Shown here in pieces: positions 33,816 through 44,670 of a stretch of DNA of 64,000 nt (its first letter is position 1; each line of letters begins with the position of its first letter). The stretch is taken from positions 558,001 through 622,000 of the forward strand of contig NW_008805066.1 in NCBI RefSeq assembly GCF_000004825.1. Direction: 5' to 3'. The DNA is from Heterostelium album PN500 (taxonomy: Eukaryota; Evosea; Eumycetozoa; Acytosteliales; Acytosteliaceae). The notes under the pieces were generated by a model. The model was not told the origin of the DNA. It did not search any database and saw only the letters and a list, made by a program, of their open reading frames with translations. The position numbers and the translations under genes are program-made.

Positions 33816-36089
33816 TTAATTGTTGAATTTTTTGATAGCTTTACTTTGTCTTTGTTTCTTAATATATTTTACAGTGATGATAGAGATTGTAATCAAAATA
33901 AATAGACACGTGAAAATAGATATTGGAAGTACAATCGATAGAATATTTGTTTCTTTTCCACCAGTAATCGATGTAATGTTTAATGTTGAACTGTAAACAA
34001 TCTGAGTATTGACATTAATAGTGACATTTAGATTCTCTCCAACATTCAAAGTATCGGTATCATTCAATTTTACATGACAATATATTGTTGTATCATTTAC
34101 AATCGTGGTATTACTACATCTTATTGAATTAGATATCGATACAGTTGTGTTATTAATATCATAATTCGATCCAGTAATCGTTATTACACCTCCAAGTGTT
34201 GTAATTGGTGTTACACTTTTTATTGTAGGTTCTATCAAATAAATAATAAAAATATTAATATTAATATCGTAAACTATTATTGATTAATATTAAATACATA
34301 CGATGATATCTGAATGATTTAGAAGTAATAACACCATTAACATTCAATTGTAAACCAATATTCTGACCAGATCCTGCAGAGATATTCACAATAATAGTTG
34401 ATGAATCAATCAATATTGGATTCGATGTATTTTTGATATCTGGTCTGTTTGTGAATTTAATTGATATTGGATTTCCAAAAAGAGCACCAAGAATAGTAAG
34501 AGTATCACCTTTGGTTTGTGGTGTAGATATTTCTCCGATATCTGGTTTAATTTCAAGTTGGGTAGTTTTGGATTTCAATTGATTGTTATGATTGCTGATA
34601 AAAAAATTGTATAATCCTGATTTGAAATTATTTGGAATTAAAAGTTGAACAATCCATTCTCTTTTAACTGATGATGTGTTGGTTTCAGGTGGTACAATAT
34701 CGATTTGTGAAGGTACAAATGAATTGTTTATCATTGTTGTGTTGGAAACAAAGATCAATGTTTTTGAAATTTGAGATGAATATCCCAAGAGTTCACCTTC
34801 AAAATATATTTTACTTCCATTTTGATAGATATTTGAAATTGATGGAGCATCATAATTAAATATTATATTTGAATTGATTGATGTTGCTCCATCAATTGTA
34901 ACTAAAATTGGAATATTTGTGAATTGTTCAATGTTTGACATCTTTGAAATTGGTCCAAGTTGACAAATGAATGAGCCACTATTGACGAATAGATCAACAG
35001 GATTCAAACATGATTGTGATCCAATTTGAATAGATTTGATTGTTTTAAAACCAAAAGAATTAACTGAATTGAATAAATCACCTGAAATTGTAACAGGTCC
35101 ACCCAGATCACTTGATGTAGATGTTGTTTTAGTAATTATTGGTACTGAGTAATGAAAATTAGTTTAATATTTAATTTGAAAGAATAAAAACAGAAAACTT
35201 ACCAATTGGGATGTTATATGTTGTAGATCTAGAAATATTACTAAATGGATCATTAACAGTCAATGTTAATAGTTTCAATCCAGCAAATTTGAATTCATTT
35301 GCCAATGAAGAAATATCTAAAATTACACCAGTATGTTTGGTAAACTCAACAATTGGAAGAACAGAAGGTGTATGATATCCAGCAACATTACATCTTATCC
35401 AATCTTTATTTGGACCAAAACTACTACCATTAATGATTAATCTATTATTCAAAGATACAGAGGAAATAGTCGGATCTAAATAAAAATTATTTAGTTTAAA
35501 GACTCTTAAACCAATAATTTTATTAAAAATATTTTTATTTACCTTTAACACTCCATAAAAAACTAGGAAACATATATGAACCAACTGTAATTTTAGAATT
35601 TATATTATAAATTGAAGATGAATCGTTTAATTGTGGCATGAGAATTAGAGCTGAATCTATTGTTGCATTGGTAGGAGTTGTTTGGAATTGACCGATAAAA
35701 AAAAAAATAACTTTATTATTAATAAAATATCCATTTATTGTAAGAATACCTCCTTCTGTTGGAACACTACTGATCGATGATAAAATAAATGGTATCCATC
35801 TAACTTGTTGTGTTGGGTCATTATTAGAATATAAAGTAATCCATTCTCCCAATCTTTTTAGATTGTCAGGAGTTATTGAAATTCTGAAAGCAGTATTATT
35901 CAAAACTTCATAATCTGTTGGATTTATGACTGTAGAGGTAATCTTTACAGTATCAATTATATGATAATCAAAATTGGGATCGGTTAAAATGGCATCTGTC
36001 TTGGTATAATATACTTCTGTTTGATATGAAGAACTTATGAGAAGAATAAATATATAAAGTAGAGTTGAGAAATAAATATTTGGTTTCAT
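33816..36089 (-). CDS. TIG-domain membrane receptor, tgr-like
   Basis: Four exons run from MKPNIYFSTLLYIFILLISS (signal peptide) to 33816. The ectodomain carries repeated IPT/TIG units: SSVPTEGGILTINGYF, SSVSLNNRLIINGSSF, a unit with DLGGPVTISGDLF, STPQTKGDTLTILGALFG and SVTPITTLGGVITITGSNY. Many N-glycosylation motifs (NNT, NTT, NDT) are present. Near the C-terminus ILSIVLPISIFTCLFILIT is a transmembrane helix, followed by a short basic tail (KYIKKQRQSKAIKKFNN). This is a type I receptor with the same architecture as the gene at 6575-9015 but diverged in sequence. Tgr proteins in D. discoideum include the polymorphic TgrB1/TgrC1 allorecognition pair; this may be a more distant member. No lesion is visible. 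Confidence 0.82.
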
Positions 36090-36875
36090 TTTTTTGAAGA
36101 GATATTTATTTATTTTTAATTTTTTGAAATATGAAGATTAAATTTTGATTAATTATATTAAATTCTAATATAAATTTTTGTAAATAATAAAAAAACAATT
36201 TTAAATCACAAAAAAAACAAAACAAATAGTTTATTCTGTACCTAAAATTAGGATTTAAAAAATTTCACTTTAAAATAAAATTTTGGTTTCACAATCATTA
36301 TAGATGAGTTCTATGTATAAAACAAGTTTTTGTTTTCATTATATAAATAAAAAATTGAAAAAGGAAATTGATTGTTATTTAAAAGAATCGATCAGTGGTG
36401 CTTTTTTCAGTTGACACATTTCCCACAGAATTTCACCAAAATTGGATTTTTTGATTTTCTTAACTCCTATCAGTTTATTTACTAATAGAGAAAAGTGATA
36501 GATTTTTATTATAATATACAAATCAATTAATCATTTAAATAATCCATAAGCACTTCGCAGAAGTGAATACATGACATGTAGTTTTGTTAAGTAGAAAAGG
36601 AACTATCATTCTTTTTTAGTTTAATCATGTTGTAAATAGTATAAATGATCTTTCTAGTGAAATTGAAACATTGTAAATCAAATGAAAATATTGATTGTTT
36701 TAAATAAAATTTTAATATCTGATTTTTGTATTCAATGGGAAAAAAAATCAAAAATGAAAAGTTTTTTTGGGTAGAGATTTAATGATGTTCAAAGTAACAG
36801 TATTAATTTATATAAATCTCGTGATAAAGTGGGATCTATAGATTTTAAAATTTTTATTTTATTTTAATTGTTTTT
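36090..36875. other. Intergenic, no gene seen
   Basis: Upstream DNA of the TIG receptor and downstream DNA of the cysteine-rich relic. A/T runs, no open frame of interest and no obvious RNA structure. Confidence 0.5.
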
Positions 36876-37367
36876 TTAAAGACATAATAAATTTGGTAAT
36901 GGAGCAGCGTTTGGATCACGGATACAACCACCGGTAGAAGCACTACAAATTTGTGGATAGCAAAGTAATCCCAAACCAAGGAGATCTAAAAATTTGGCAG
37001 GTGGACAGGAAACTTGAGTTGTTTGACATCCAGTGCTGGTACAAACATTAATTGTGCATGGATTATTGTCTTCACATAATGAATTGTTTGGAGTGTATGT
37101 GCATCCGTTAACTGGATCACATGAGTTGTCAGTACATGCTATACTATCATCACAGACAGTTGGTGCAAAAATACATTGATCTATGGTAGCATTGCAACCG
37201 GTTGAAACTGAACATACGTCTGGAGTAGTACAAACTTTATCAGAGTAAACACATCCTCTATTGTTTACACATCCATTATACTTTCTACATTGACCTGGTT
37301 CTGTTTCACAAAAACCAATTCCACAACGTACTAGAACGGCAAAAGATACATTGAAAAGAGTAGCTAC
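36876..37367 (-). pseudogene. Truncated CTDC-repeat (PSI/slime-type) cysteine-rich fragment
   Basis: An open frame of 163 codons without a start codon, beginning after an acceptor-like TTAG at 37368 and ending TAA at 36876. It encodes cysteine-rich CTDC-type repeats: RCGIGFCETEPGQC, VCTTPDVCSVSTGC, VCDDSIACTDNSCDPVNGC, LCEDNNPCTINVCTSTGC and VSCPPAKFL. These repeats occur in dictyostelid extracellular matrix and PSI proteins and resemble those of the PSI gene at 52.1-54.5 kb. Only about 180 bp separate it from the 3' end of the next gene, too little for a normal 5' part; a short upstream stretch near 37415-37440 reads CGRCSEFYVN before a stop. I read it as the 3' remnant of a larger gene. An undetected upstream exon making a short secreted protein cannot be excluded. 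Confidence 0.6.
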
Positions 37368-37545
37368 CTAATTGAATAGGTCAAGAAGATGACACCATAA
37401 ATTTTCTTCCTATGTTGGATTCAATTCACATAAAATTCCGAACATCGCCCACAATCTATTTAAATTTTTTTTATGTCAAAAAAAAAATAATTTCGAATTA
37501 TTAAAATAAACCTTTATTTATTTACAAAACTACAGAATTGAAAAT

Positions 37546-38931
37546 TTACAATAGTATAACAATAAAAGAAACAATAGATGAAAGAGAGAGAATCTGAATT
37601 GTAGAAGAGCTAGAGGGTTCTGCTATACCATCATCGATAATCTCAAAATTATCTTGGTTGATGTTTAGTCTTAGATTTCTTCTCTCTACAATAGTGTTGG
37701 TGGTTGTCTGTGAACCTATGGTTGCTGTAATAGTTGTTGTTACTGTCGATGGACCATATCTTCTGAGAACTGATGTCACTGTAGTTGTTTCGGTCATTGA
37801 ACTATCGGAAACGGTTTTGGTTTCGGTAATAACAGTCAAGTCATTGTCCTGTCTGAATGTGGTGGTTATGGTTGTTGTGGAGTAATCATCTGACGATGTC
37901 GTGGTACTAGTGGTAACATTATTACTAGGTTCACCTGATCCTCCTGTTGATGTTGTTGTAGTCGGATAATAAGTGGTGAATGTAGTTGTTGGTTGTACGG
38001 TTGTAGAGTAGGTTGTATATGATGTTACGGGTAATGTTGTTGGTGATGATGTTATTGGTAATGATGTTATCATACCTGTTATAGCTGATGATGATGATGT
38101 TGTTGTTGTTGTTGTTAGTGATGCTGTAGTACTACCACAATCACGATACTTCTCATAACCGGCTGCCATTATTAGTGATTGTGAGTTATTAATGAAAAAA
38201 GGGATTACCAAACTCCAAGTTTGATTGTTGGTTTGTGTGATACCATATTGGACAACTCTTCCATCAACGACTCCAGCATTAATGGTCTCGATAAAAAGAT
38301 AAGCTTCCGGGGTTTCCATCAAGGTATTTGGTAGCATTGATCCATTAAACATAGTGCTATATTTAGTTGGAACGGAAGTACCCAAGCAGGTGTCATAAGT
38401 GTCTGACCAGAGTGAGTATTGATTGAAATTTACATTCAAAGAGTTAAGAGCACTAGAGAAAGTCCAATTGGAAACACCAACTTCTAAGGCAACAGTTCCA
38501 TTTCCAAATGGAATAAGGAGTCCAGCAAATGAATATAGTTGTGGATATTGAGAGAATGTCATACTAATGGAAATTTGAGTGGTTTGATTAATTGTTGTTG
38601 TAAAGGTATTTCCTGAAAGATACCATTCACCATAAAAAGATTCCTTAACAACATTGCCGAAAACATCTTTCTCCTGAATAGAAATAATTTCAAAATCCAT
38701 TTGATTCAAGGAGTGAGTAAAGTTAAAGCTTAACTGATTTGGAAGCATAATGCTGATATCGGTGGGTCTTAAATATCGGTTTTCACACTGGGTACCAAAG
38801 AAACCGGCGGGACACGCACAAAATCCATAATTGCAAAATCCGCCATTGAAACAAGTGTTGCAAACATTGCTTTGCGATTTCACCACCAAAATACACAATA
38901 CCATTAAAAATAAAATATTAATTTTAAACAT
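37546..38931 (-). CDS. EGF-domain, mucin-like, probably GPI-anchored surface protein
   Basis: Single exon, 461 residues. Signal peptide MFKINILFLMVLCILVVKS, then one EGF-like module at about 20-52 (CNTCFNGGFCNYGFCACPAG, ending FFGTQC). A 220-residue domain with many Asn-X-Ser/Thr sites follows (FNFTHS, NQTTQIS, NNSQS) and an isolated pair of cysteines (DTCLGT, RDCGS). From about 275 a Thr/Ser-rich mucin-like stalk runs to about 410. The C-terminus is SSSSTIQ plus a hydrophobic tail (LSLSSIVSFIVILL) with no cytoplasmic residues, the pattern of a GPI-attachment signal. I infer a glycosylated cell-surface or matrix protein. The middle domain is not recognised. Confidence 0.8.
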   Translation of the reverse strand: MFKINILFLMVLCILVVKSQSNVCNTCFNGGFCNYGFCACPAGFFGTQCENRYLRPTDISIMLPNQLSFNFTHSLNQMDFEIISIQEKDVFGNVVKESFYGEWYLSGNTFTTTINQTTQISISMTFSQYPQLYSFAGLLIPFGNGTVALEVGVSNWTFSSALNSLNVNFNQYSLWSDTYDTCLGTSVPTKYSTMFNGSMLPNTLMETPEAYLFIETINAGVVDGRVVQYGITQTNNQTWSLVIPFFINNSQSLIMAAGYEKYRDCGSTTASLTTTTTTSSSSAITGMITSLPITSSPTTLPVTSYTTYSTTVQPTTTFTTYYPTTTTSTGGSGEPSNNVTTSTTTSSDDYSTTTITTTFRQDNDLTVITETKTVSDSSMTETTTVTSVLRRYGPSTVTTTITATIGSQTTTNTIVERRNLRLNINQDNFEIIDDGIAEPSSSSTIQILSLSSIVSFIVILL

Positions 38932-39449
38932 ATTAAAAAAAAAAAAATTGATTGATTACTTGATTACTTGATTAATTAATTATTTGTTAAATGAAGATTG
39001 AAACGACATGTCGTTTCTTTTATATCTTTTCGTCTGTTCCCTCATTTGAATTCTTATAAATTTAAAAGTCTTAAAATGAAAAAAAGTCCAAACTTCTTGT
39101 AATTTTAATTATATTACCACAATTTTTTAAACCTTTAAATCAAGTATTGAAAATAGTTTATTATTATATCAACTATTGATAAATATAAAAAAATAGTATA
39201 ACTTGGTGAACAAAAAATTATTTTAGATTTTGTACAGATTTTATTTTACACATTTTGTATTATAGTTGTTGAGGCAATTAAATATTCAATTAAATTGAAT
39301 ATAGATATTTCGCTTTCTTGTCACTTTGGTCAAGGAGTCGTTTGAATATTTGATATTTTAAAAATACAGGTTTTTTTTTTTTTTTTTTGATTATAATATC
39401 GAATTTTGTTTGGTTGATTGTTAGTTATATTTAGTTGATTCGGGTTGGT
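38932..39449. other. Intergenic, no gene seen
   Basis: Holds the promoter of the EGF protein (an A run and TTGATTACTTGATTACTTG repeats just upstream of its ATG) and the 3' flank of the Ras gene, with a T run at about 39371-39388. Confidence 0.5.
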
Positions 39450-40022
39450 TTAGAGGAGAGAACATGATTTGATGAGTGATTTCTTCTTTTGAGCTTTCTC
39501 TGGCTTGGTGGTACCCTTCAAATCCTTTCGGATCTCACGAACCAAGGTGTAGAATGACTCTTCGACATTGACACGAATCTTGGCAGAGGTCTCGAGGAAT
39601 GGACTTCCGAATGACTTGGCCAAGTCTTGTCCTTCACCGGTGGTCACTTGACGTTCGGACTCCAAATCACACTTGTTACCGACAACGATCATTGGTACTC
39701 TATCCTTATCTTTGACACGCAGGATCTGCTCACGGAATGCTGCTATCTCGTCGAATGATGAACGCGAGGTGATGGCATAGACACAGAGGAAACCTTGACC
39801 TGTTCTCATGTATTGATCACGCATTGCCGAGTACTCTTCTTGACCGGCAGTATCCAAGATATCGAGCAAACAGGTCTCTTCATCGATAGTGACTTGCTTT
39901 CTATAGGAATCTTCAATGGTTGGATCGTATTCATCGATAAAGTGATTCTGAATCAACTGAATGGTCAAAGCAGATTTACCAACACCACCACCACCAACAA
40001 TAACTAATTTGTATTCTGTCAT
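39450..40022 (-). CDS. rasG: Ras GTPase, RasG/RasD type
   Basis: Single exon, 190 residues, intact. The P-loop GGGGVGKS is at 10-17, the effector loop YDPTIEDSY at 32-40, DTAGQEEY at 57-64, NKCD at 116-119 and ETSAK at 143-147. The C-terminus has a lysine-rich hypervariable region ([14 protein letters not shown]) and the CAAX box CSLL; a terminal Leu predicts geranylgeranylation. The core is nearly identical to what I recall of D. discoideum RasG and RasD, which act in growth and in chemotactic signalling through PI3K and TORC2. I cannot separate RasG from RasD by eye. Codon use is GC-richer than neighbours, typical of a highly expressed gene. Confidence 0.9.
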   Translation of the reverse strand: MTEYKLVIVGGGGVGKSALTIQLIQNHFIDEYDPTIEDSYRKQVTIDEETCLLDILDTAGQEEYSAMRDQYMRTGQGFLCVYAITSRSSFDEIAAFREQILRVKDKDRVPMIVVGNKCDLESERQVTTGEGQDLAKSFGSPFLETSAKIRVNVEESFYTLVREIRKDLKGTTKPEKAQKKKSLIKSCSLL

Positions 40023-40261
40023 TTTTATTTATATATATATATAGAGAGAGAGATAGAGATTTATTTATATTATTTATTATTAATAATTAATATTAACAAT
40101 TGAATCTTAAATTAATGAAATGATTATTTATATCTTCAACAACAATTGAAACACAGTAGTATTTAAATGGTTGTTTTGATGTGTGAGTTTGGGTTTATTT
40201 GGTTTTAAATGAGTTGGATTCAATCTATCAATTTTATGTTAATTTATAAGTTGTGAAGTCC

Positions 40262-40294
<33 letters not shown>

Positions 40295-40402
40295 AATAAA
40301 AATCCAAAAAAAAAAAAGAATTTTTTTCAGATAAAAATCAAAGATGAAAATTATGATCTAAAAATGAACTTTTATTTTTTTCTTAATCAAGATTGTTTAT
40401 TT
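40023..40402. other. Ras promoter region with a 32-base A run
   Basis: Region upstream of the Ras ATG, with TATATATA and GAGAGAGA next to the start and an uninterrupted run of about 31-32 A at 40262-40293, one of the longest homopolymers in the window. No gene is seen. Confidence 0.6.
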
Positions 40403-41054
40403 TTACCCTCTTTTTGCAAAGGCTTTATGTAAAACATGTTTAACTGTTTTAATTTTTAAAGTGAGTAAAAGTTCACCATTCAAGATCTTATAAGCCTCAG
40501 TTGCCTTGACGAGATAAATCTCTGGTATTCCTTTACATTTATCGGGATGAATCACTTTAGAGATATTCCTGTATCGTTTGACGAGTTGAGCTTCTCTGGA
40601 TTCACTCGATGACTGGTTGATTTTAAAGATATCCTCTGGACGTTTTGCTTTTTCAATGATTTCGATCAGCTCTTTCCTCTTTAATTCGATTTCACCACTC
40701 TCCTTGTCAGGTTCTTCCTTCTTTCACTCTCGTTTTTCTCTCGGTCTTTTCTTTCTTTTCCTTCTTCATTCTATTTTGTTCAATCATTTTCAACTCTTAT
40801 ACTAATTCCTTTAGTTTCTGTCTCTCATTATCGATATGCTCCCTTTCTTGTCTTTCTTTTGCCAATTGATTTGATAGGTTTTGAATCTCCATCTTTTGTC
40901 TATTGATTTCAATTTCCATATTCATTCTTTCTATTCTTTCTTTTTCCAATCGTTTAGAGATACAATTTCCCACTTGCTCTATTTCTATTTTTTCTCTTTG
41001 GTCCCTCTCTCTTTCTGTGCTCTCTCTTTGTTGGTCAGTTTTTAAATTAAACAT
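40403..41054 (-). pseudogene. Broken gene: coiled coil plus J domain
   Basis: Starting at 41054 (MFNLKTDQQRESTERERDQ), 85 residues of charged coiled coil end in TAA at 40797. Coding-like sequence continues with frame changes (MIEQNRMKKEKKEKTERK in one frame, a shift near 40715). It then runs open as EPDKESGEIELKRKELIEII to a J domain: QLVKRYRNISKVIHPDKCKG, IPEIYLVKATEAYKILNG, then a basic end and TAA at 40403. The HPD tripeptide is intact, so the J domain could stimulate an Hsp70 if made. At least one stop and one frameshift separate the parts, so this looks like a recent pseudogene. Introns could in principle bridge the lesions, but no good splice signals are seen. Confidence 0.6.
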
Positions 41055-41214
41055 TTTTTTAAAAAAAAAAATAGTGGACTTTCAAGGTTTTATAACAATA
41101 ATCTATAATTTATAGATATTTAAAATAATAAACAATAATATAATTGTATAATATTCAAATTGAATTTGGAAATAAATAAACAGATTTCAATTTGTTAACA
41201 CTCAAAACAAGTTG

Positions 41215-41285
41215 CATTTTATTATTATTTGTTTAATAATTATAATTATTATTATTATAATTATTAAACAAATAATAATAAAATG
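41215..41285. repeat. 71-bp palindrome: 32-bp perfect arms, 7-base loop
   Basis: The arms (starting CATTTTATTATTATTTGTTT) are exact reverse complements and are separated by TATTATT. It lies between the start of the broken J-domain gene and the 3' end of the FNIP gene. Pure chance is unlikely at this length even in AT-rich DNA. It could be a small foldback element or a 3'-end hairpin. Confidence 0.8.
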
Positions 41286-41405
41286 GTCCGATTTTTGATT
41301 TTTATCCCCAATCATTCACAATAGATCAAAGATCTCTCATAATTCATTATCACTTGGATTAATTTTTATTTATTTAAATTTTTTTTTATTATTTATGATT
41401 TTTGT

Positions 41406-42969
41406 TTAATTCGAAACATCGAGCATAAACCTTGCATAACTTGACATTGTATTAAATTTGGCTTGTAATGCTCTCTTTGATATGAAACCACCTTGAAGAT
41501 TGTTCCTGAGAAACAAATAGTTACTTTTGTCTAATCTTCGTAGGGTGTAACCATATAGGGCAATATCTACATTGAATGGAATCGATATGTTGTGTTTTAC
41601 AGGCAGCGTGATAGTTTTTATCTTCTCAGGAATTGATTTCCAATGTAGTAACTCGGTTGGTTGCCACTGATAGAGATGCAGTGTTTCAATCGACGGTGGC
41701 AATTGGTTTTGCTCTGGATATGGCATGTCACCGGCCATCTTTGCTCTTAGGTACTTTAGAGTCTTTGGGAGTAAATCAAAGAATTCATAGCTTATATAAT
41801 TAATTGTTAAATGCTCGAGTGTCTGTGGTAATGTATCTTGTAATCTTTTGGTAAGTCTAACACCAGCGTTCCAAGCTCTCAATCTAACTAGATTTCGAGG
41901 AAAGACAAGTGGATAATCATCCATATAATCAACGTCGTACTCCTGACTAACGAGTTGTAGATTTACAATGGAGTCTTGTAAAGTTCCACCAATGACGCGC
42001 TGAAACAATGTTAATTTTTTCAGTGAACTTGGAAACGAATCGATATTGAATGGTTGTTTATAATTGGGTCCAATGGTTAGATCGGTCAACGAATCCGGCA
42101 GCAGTGTATTGATTAATGGTTGATCGAAATACTTTCCAAACTTGAGTGTTGTAACAGAGTTGGGTATTGAAACTGTTTCGAGATCCTGTCGGAATGAATT
42201 GAACTTCAATTGTTTCAGCTGGTGTGGTAACACGCCATTGGCTATCGGTTGGTTATATTCCAAACCAAACTCTAAATATTCAAGACCATCTGGTAATACA
42301 TCAATATCGATCATCTGATCGAAATTTGCACCGAAAGTTATCCTCTTGACATTCACTGGGATAGTAGAGGCAACCAGTTTCTGATTGAACCATCTACTGA
42401 AATTTAATGTATGTAGTGTATAGGGTAGTGTATGTGGTGGTATAAATTGATTGAATGAATCACCTAAATCCAATACTCTTAGATTGCTTGGTAGACATAA
42501 AGGTGTCAATGGTATATCGTAAAGTATTTTTAGAACATCTGTATCTATATCTAATTAACAATAGTTAGTAACAAAGTGATTTAAATTGTAATACAATAAG
42601 TATAAACTTACCATATGGTATTGATTTATCAGATCTTTTATCTTCATCTGATTTTGTGATTGTTCTAATCATATAATCATCAGTTGCTTCAAGTGATTGT
42701 ACTGCTTGATCTCTAAAATCTCTCATTACACTTTTACATGTTTTATATTTATATAAATGATTCTGATGTGTTATTCTGAAATATAGTAAATCAGAGTTGA
42801 AGTATAAATAATGCTTTCTCTCTTTATATAATCTATTGCACGACAATGCAAAACAAACTCTATCAACATTTGATTCTAAATGTGATAGTATTATCTTTAA
42901 TACATAATAACTTAATTTATTTATCATATTGTTTATTTCAAAACCATCAACAATTTTAATATTAATCAC
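41406..42969 (-). CDS. F-box-like FNIP-repeat protein
   Basis: Two exons, about 42613-42969 and 41406-42552. The N-terminus (INKLSYYVLKIILSHLESN, then VCFALSCNRLYKERKHY) has the pattern of an F-box: a Leu-rich first helix and SxxCxRxY. The rest is a dictyostelid FNIP array of about 22-residue units with FNQ, FDQ, YNQP or YKQP, then LPxSLxxLxFG, for example FGANFDQMIDIDVLPDGLEY and YNQPIANGVLPHQLKQL. FNIP proteins are greatly expanded in social amoebae and are related to leucine-rich repeats. With an F-box they would be SCF substrate receptors, which is inference here. Later repeats are more diverged. An alternative start is Met at 42927. There is no visible lesion. Confidence 0.8.
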
Positions 42970-43137
42970 AAAAAATTAGCACCCTTTTTTGATCTTTTTT
43001 TTTCAGATTTTTTTTTATGGTTTATTAATATTTTTAATTATATAGATGTGATTGGCATCTAAGTGCATATCTAATGTCATTCTATTGTGGACTAACATTT
43101 TTCAGAAAAAGAAGTTATAGAGAGTTCGGAAGGATAT

Positions 43138-43683
43138 TTAGGTTTGATGGGTAATAGTGTTTTGTAGATGTATGTATGTATGTATGTATGTATGTATATG
43201 TATGTGTGTGTATGTAGGAAACGTGTGTAGGAAACGAGTGTAGGAACGATTGAAGTAATATGATTGGTAGGGTAATGAGCGGTGTGAGAGGCGAGAAGAA
43301 AGAGAAGGAGAAGAAGAAAGTGTAAATATAGTACAAGACAAGATAACAAAAGGTAGAAGGAGAATATGAGGAGTGGGCTGGTTAGTATCATAGGTGGTTG
43401 GTTTGTAGACTTGAAGGTAGATGTACTTGCCTTGCTGTGGTTGAGTGGTGGCGACATAGATTCGCTGAAGATTCCTATCGACTGGAGTCTCAACATCAAG
43501 TTGAATGGTCTTGGCTGCATCAGAGAACAAATCGATAGAACCGTCACCTACAGCGAGTTGTTTGGAACCTCTGATGACAGGGATGAGACGATTATAGTTG
43601 GCGGTGTTCTCGAAGGTGAGTTCGTCTTTCTTGTTACTAAACTCTACCCAACAAGTGAACGGTGGGTGTTGTTGTTGCGACAT
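43138..43683 (-). CDS. Unrecognised protein whose 3' part is repeat DNA
   Basis: An open frame of 181 residues. The first 105 (MSQQQHPPFTCWVEFSNKKD, LAVGDGSIDLFSDAAKTIQL, VYVATTQPQQGKYIYL-like) have protein-like composition but match no family I know. From about residue 107 the sequence is hydrophobic and then His/Thr/Tyr repeats that arise from a 75-bp sequence also found at 45502 and from a TGTA microsatellite (about 43169-43200). The real gene may therefore end or splice near 43360, or be a truncated copy fused to repeat DNA. Confidence 0.4.
   Translation of the reverse strand: MSQQQHPPFTCWVEFSNKKDELTFENTANYNRLIPVIRGSKQLAVGDGSIDLFSDAAKTIQLDVETPVDRNLQRIYVATTQPQQGKYIYLQVYKPTTYDTNQPTPHILLLPFVILSCTIFTLSSSPSLSSRLSHRSLPYQSYYFNRSYTRFLHTFPTYTHIHIHTYIHTYIHLQNTITHQT
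43272..43346. repeat. 75-bp direct repeat, first copy
   Basis: The sequence starting GTAATGAGCGGTGTGAGAGG recurs at 45502-45576 in the same orientation with a single substitution (G at 43331, A at 45561). It is strongly purine-rich on this strand. In both places it lies at the 3' end of a minus-strand open frame, though those frames are not alike. Confidence 0.85.
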
Positions 43684-44289
43684 TATGAAAGCAGCAAAGA
43701 ATAATATATAGATGGATAAGGTAAATGAGAATGAATCGAAAGAAATAAAATAGATACTGATAAGGATGAAAGTGTATGAGTAACAATGAAAGATGAAAAG
43801 ATAGTATATGTTGTGATAGAAAGTGATAATGATGTAGTTTGAGTATTGAAGATGAAGAAATAGTAATTGTTGTGAGCTGAATAGAAATAAAATGAAATGA
43901 AGTGTATCAATAAAAACTCAAAATAAACAAGTCATAAATATTTGGGGTATTCAAGAAAAAAATGATATTTTTTTTACTTAATTAATTGTGAATTTTTTTT
44001 AAATGAAGTCAATTAATTCATATTTAATTGATGTTTAGAATGTGAACTAACAAAAAAAAAAAAAATAGGTGGTTCGATATAGGTATCCTCCAAGGTTTTA
44101 CATTATGTAAAATTAATTTCAATAGATGTGTTATCTTGGAATCTTACTTTGGACAAGGAATCATCTTAACCACTACGATATGATAGAGGAGGATCATTAC
44201 ATCTTATTCAAACTATTTTTCACAGAACAATTATCTGAAGGTTCTAAACATCAATTAAATATACACTGGAATGTCATACTATTTGATTT
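43684..44289. other. Intergenic, no clear gene
   Basis: Upstream of the 43.7 kb frame. A plus-strand frame at 44126-44320 (starting MCYLGILLWTRNHLNHY) is open for 64 codons but has no recognisable content and overlaps the end of the minus-strand polyQ relic, so I do not call it. Confidence 0.4.
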
Positions 44290-44580
44290 AACAAAGACCT
44301 TTTTGTCCTTTTTCGAATAACGATGGGCGAACATCAGATGGATCGATAATTCTTCTCTCTCTTTGTGTTGTTTGTCTTTGTTGTATTTCAGAAGTTCGTT
44401 GTTGTTGTTGCTGTGGTTGTAGTTGCTGTAATTGGAGTTGTTGCTCGCTGTTTATGTTGATATTGTTGTTGTTGGTTCGTTGGTTGCATTTGTAGTGTTT
44501 GTTGGTTTTGTAGCAATATCTGCTGAGAAAGATATTCGATCTCCATATCTTGACTCTCCAAAATAACTAATAAATGGATT
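44290..44580 (-). pseudogene. PolyQ coding relic
   Basis: On the minus strand, after an acceptor-like TTATTAG near 44575, the reading is VILESQDMEIEYLSQQILLQ, then a Gln-rich run. It needs a frame change near 44450 to continue as QLQPQQQQQRTSEIQQRQ and RRIIDPSDVRPSLFEKG. It may be the 3' part of the broken gene at 44937-45449. No family is recognised. Confidence 0.35.
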
Positions 44581-44670
44581 GTTTAAATTAAAAAAACTAT
44601 TGTTATAGTAATTATTGTTATTATTATTATTATAATTAATATTGTTATTGCTATAAGTGAAGTTAATTTT

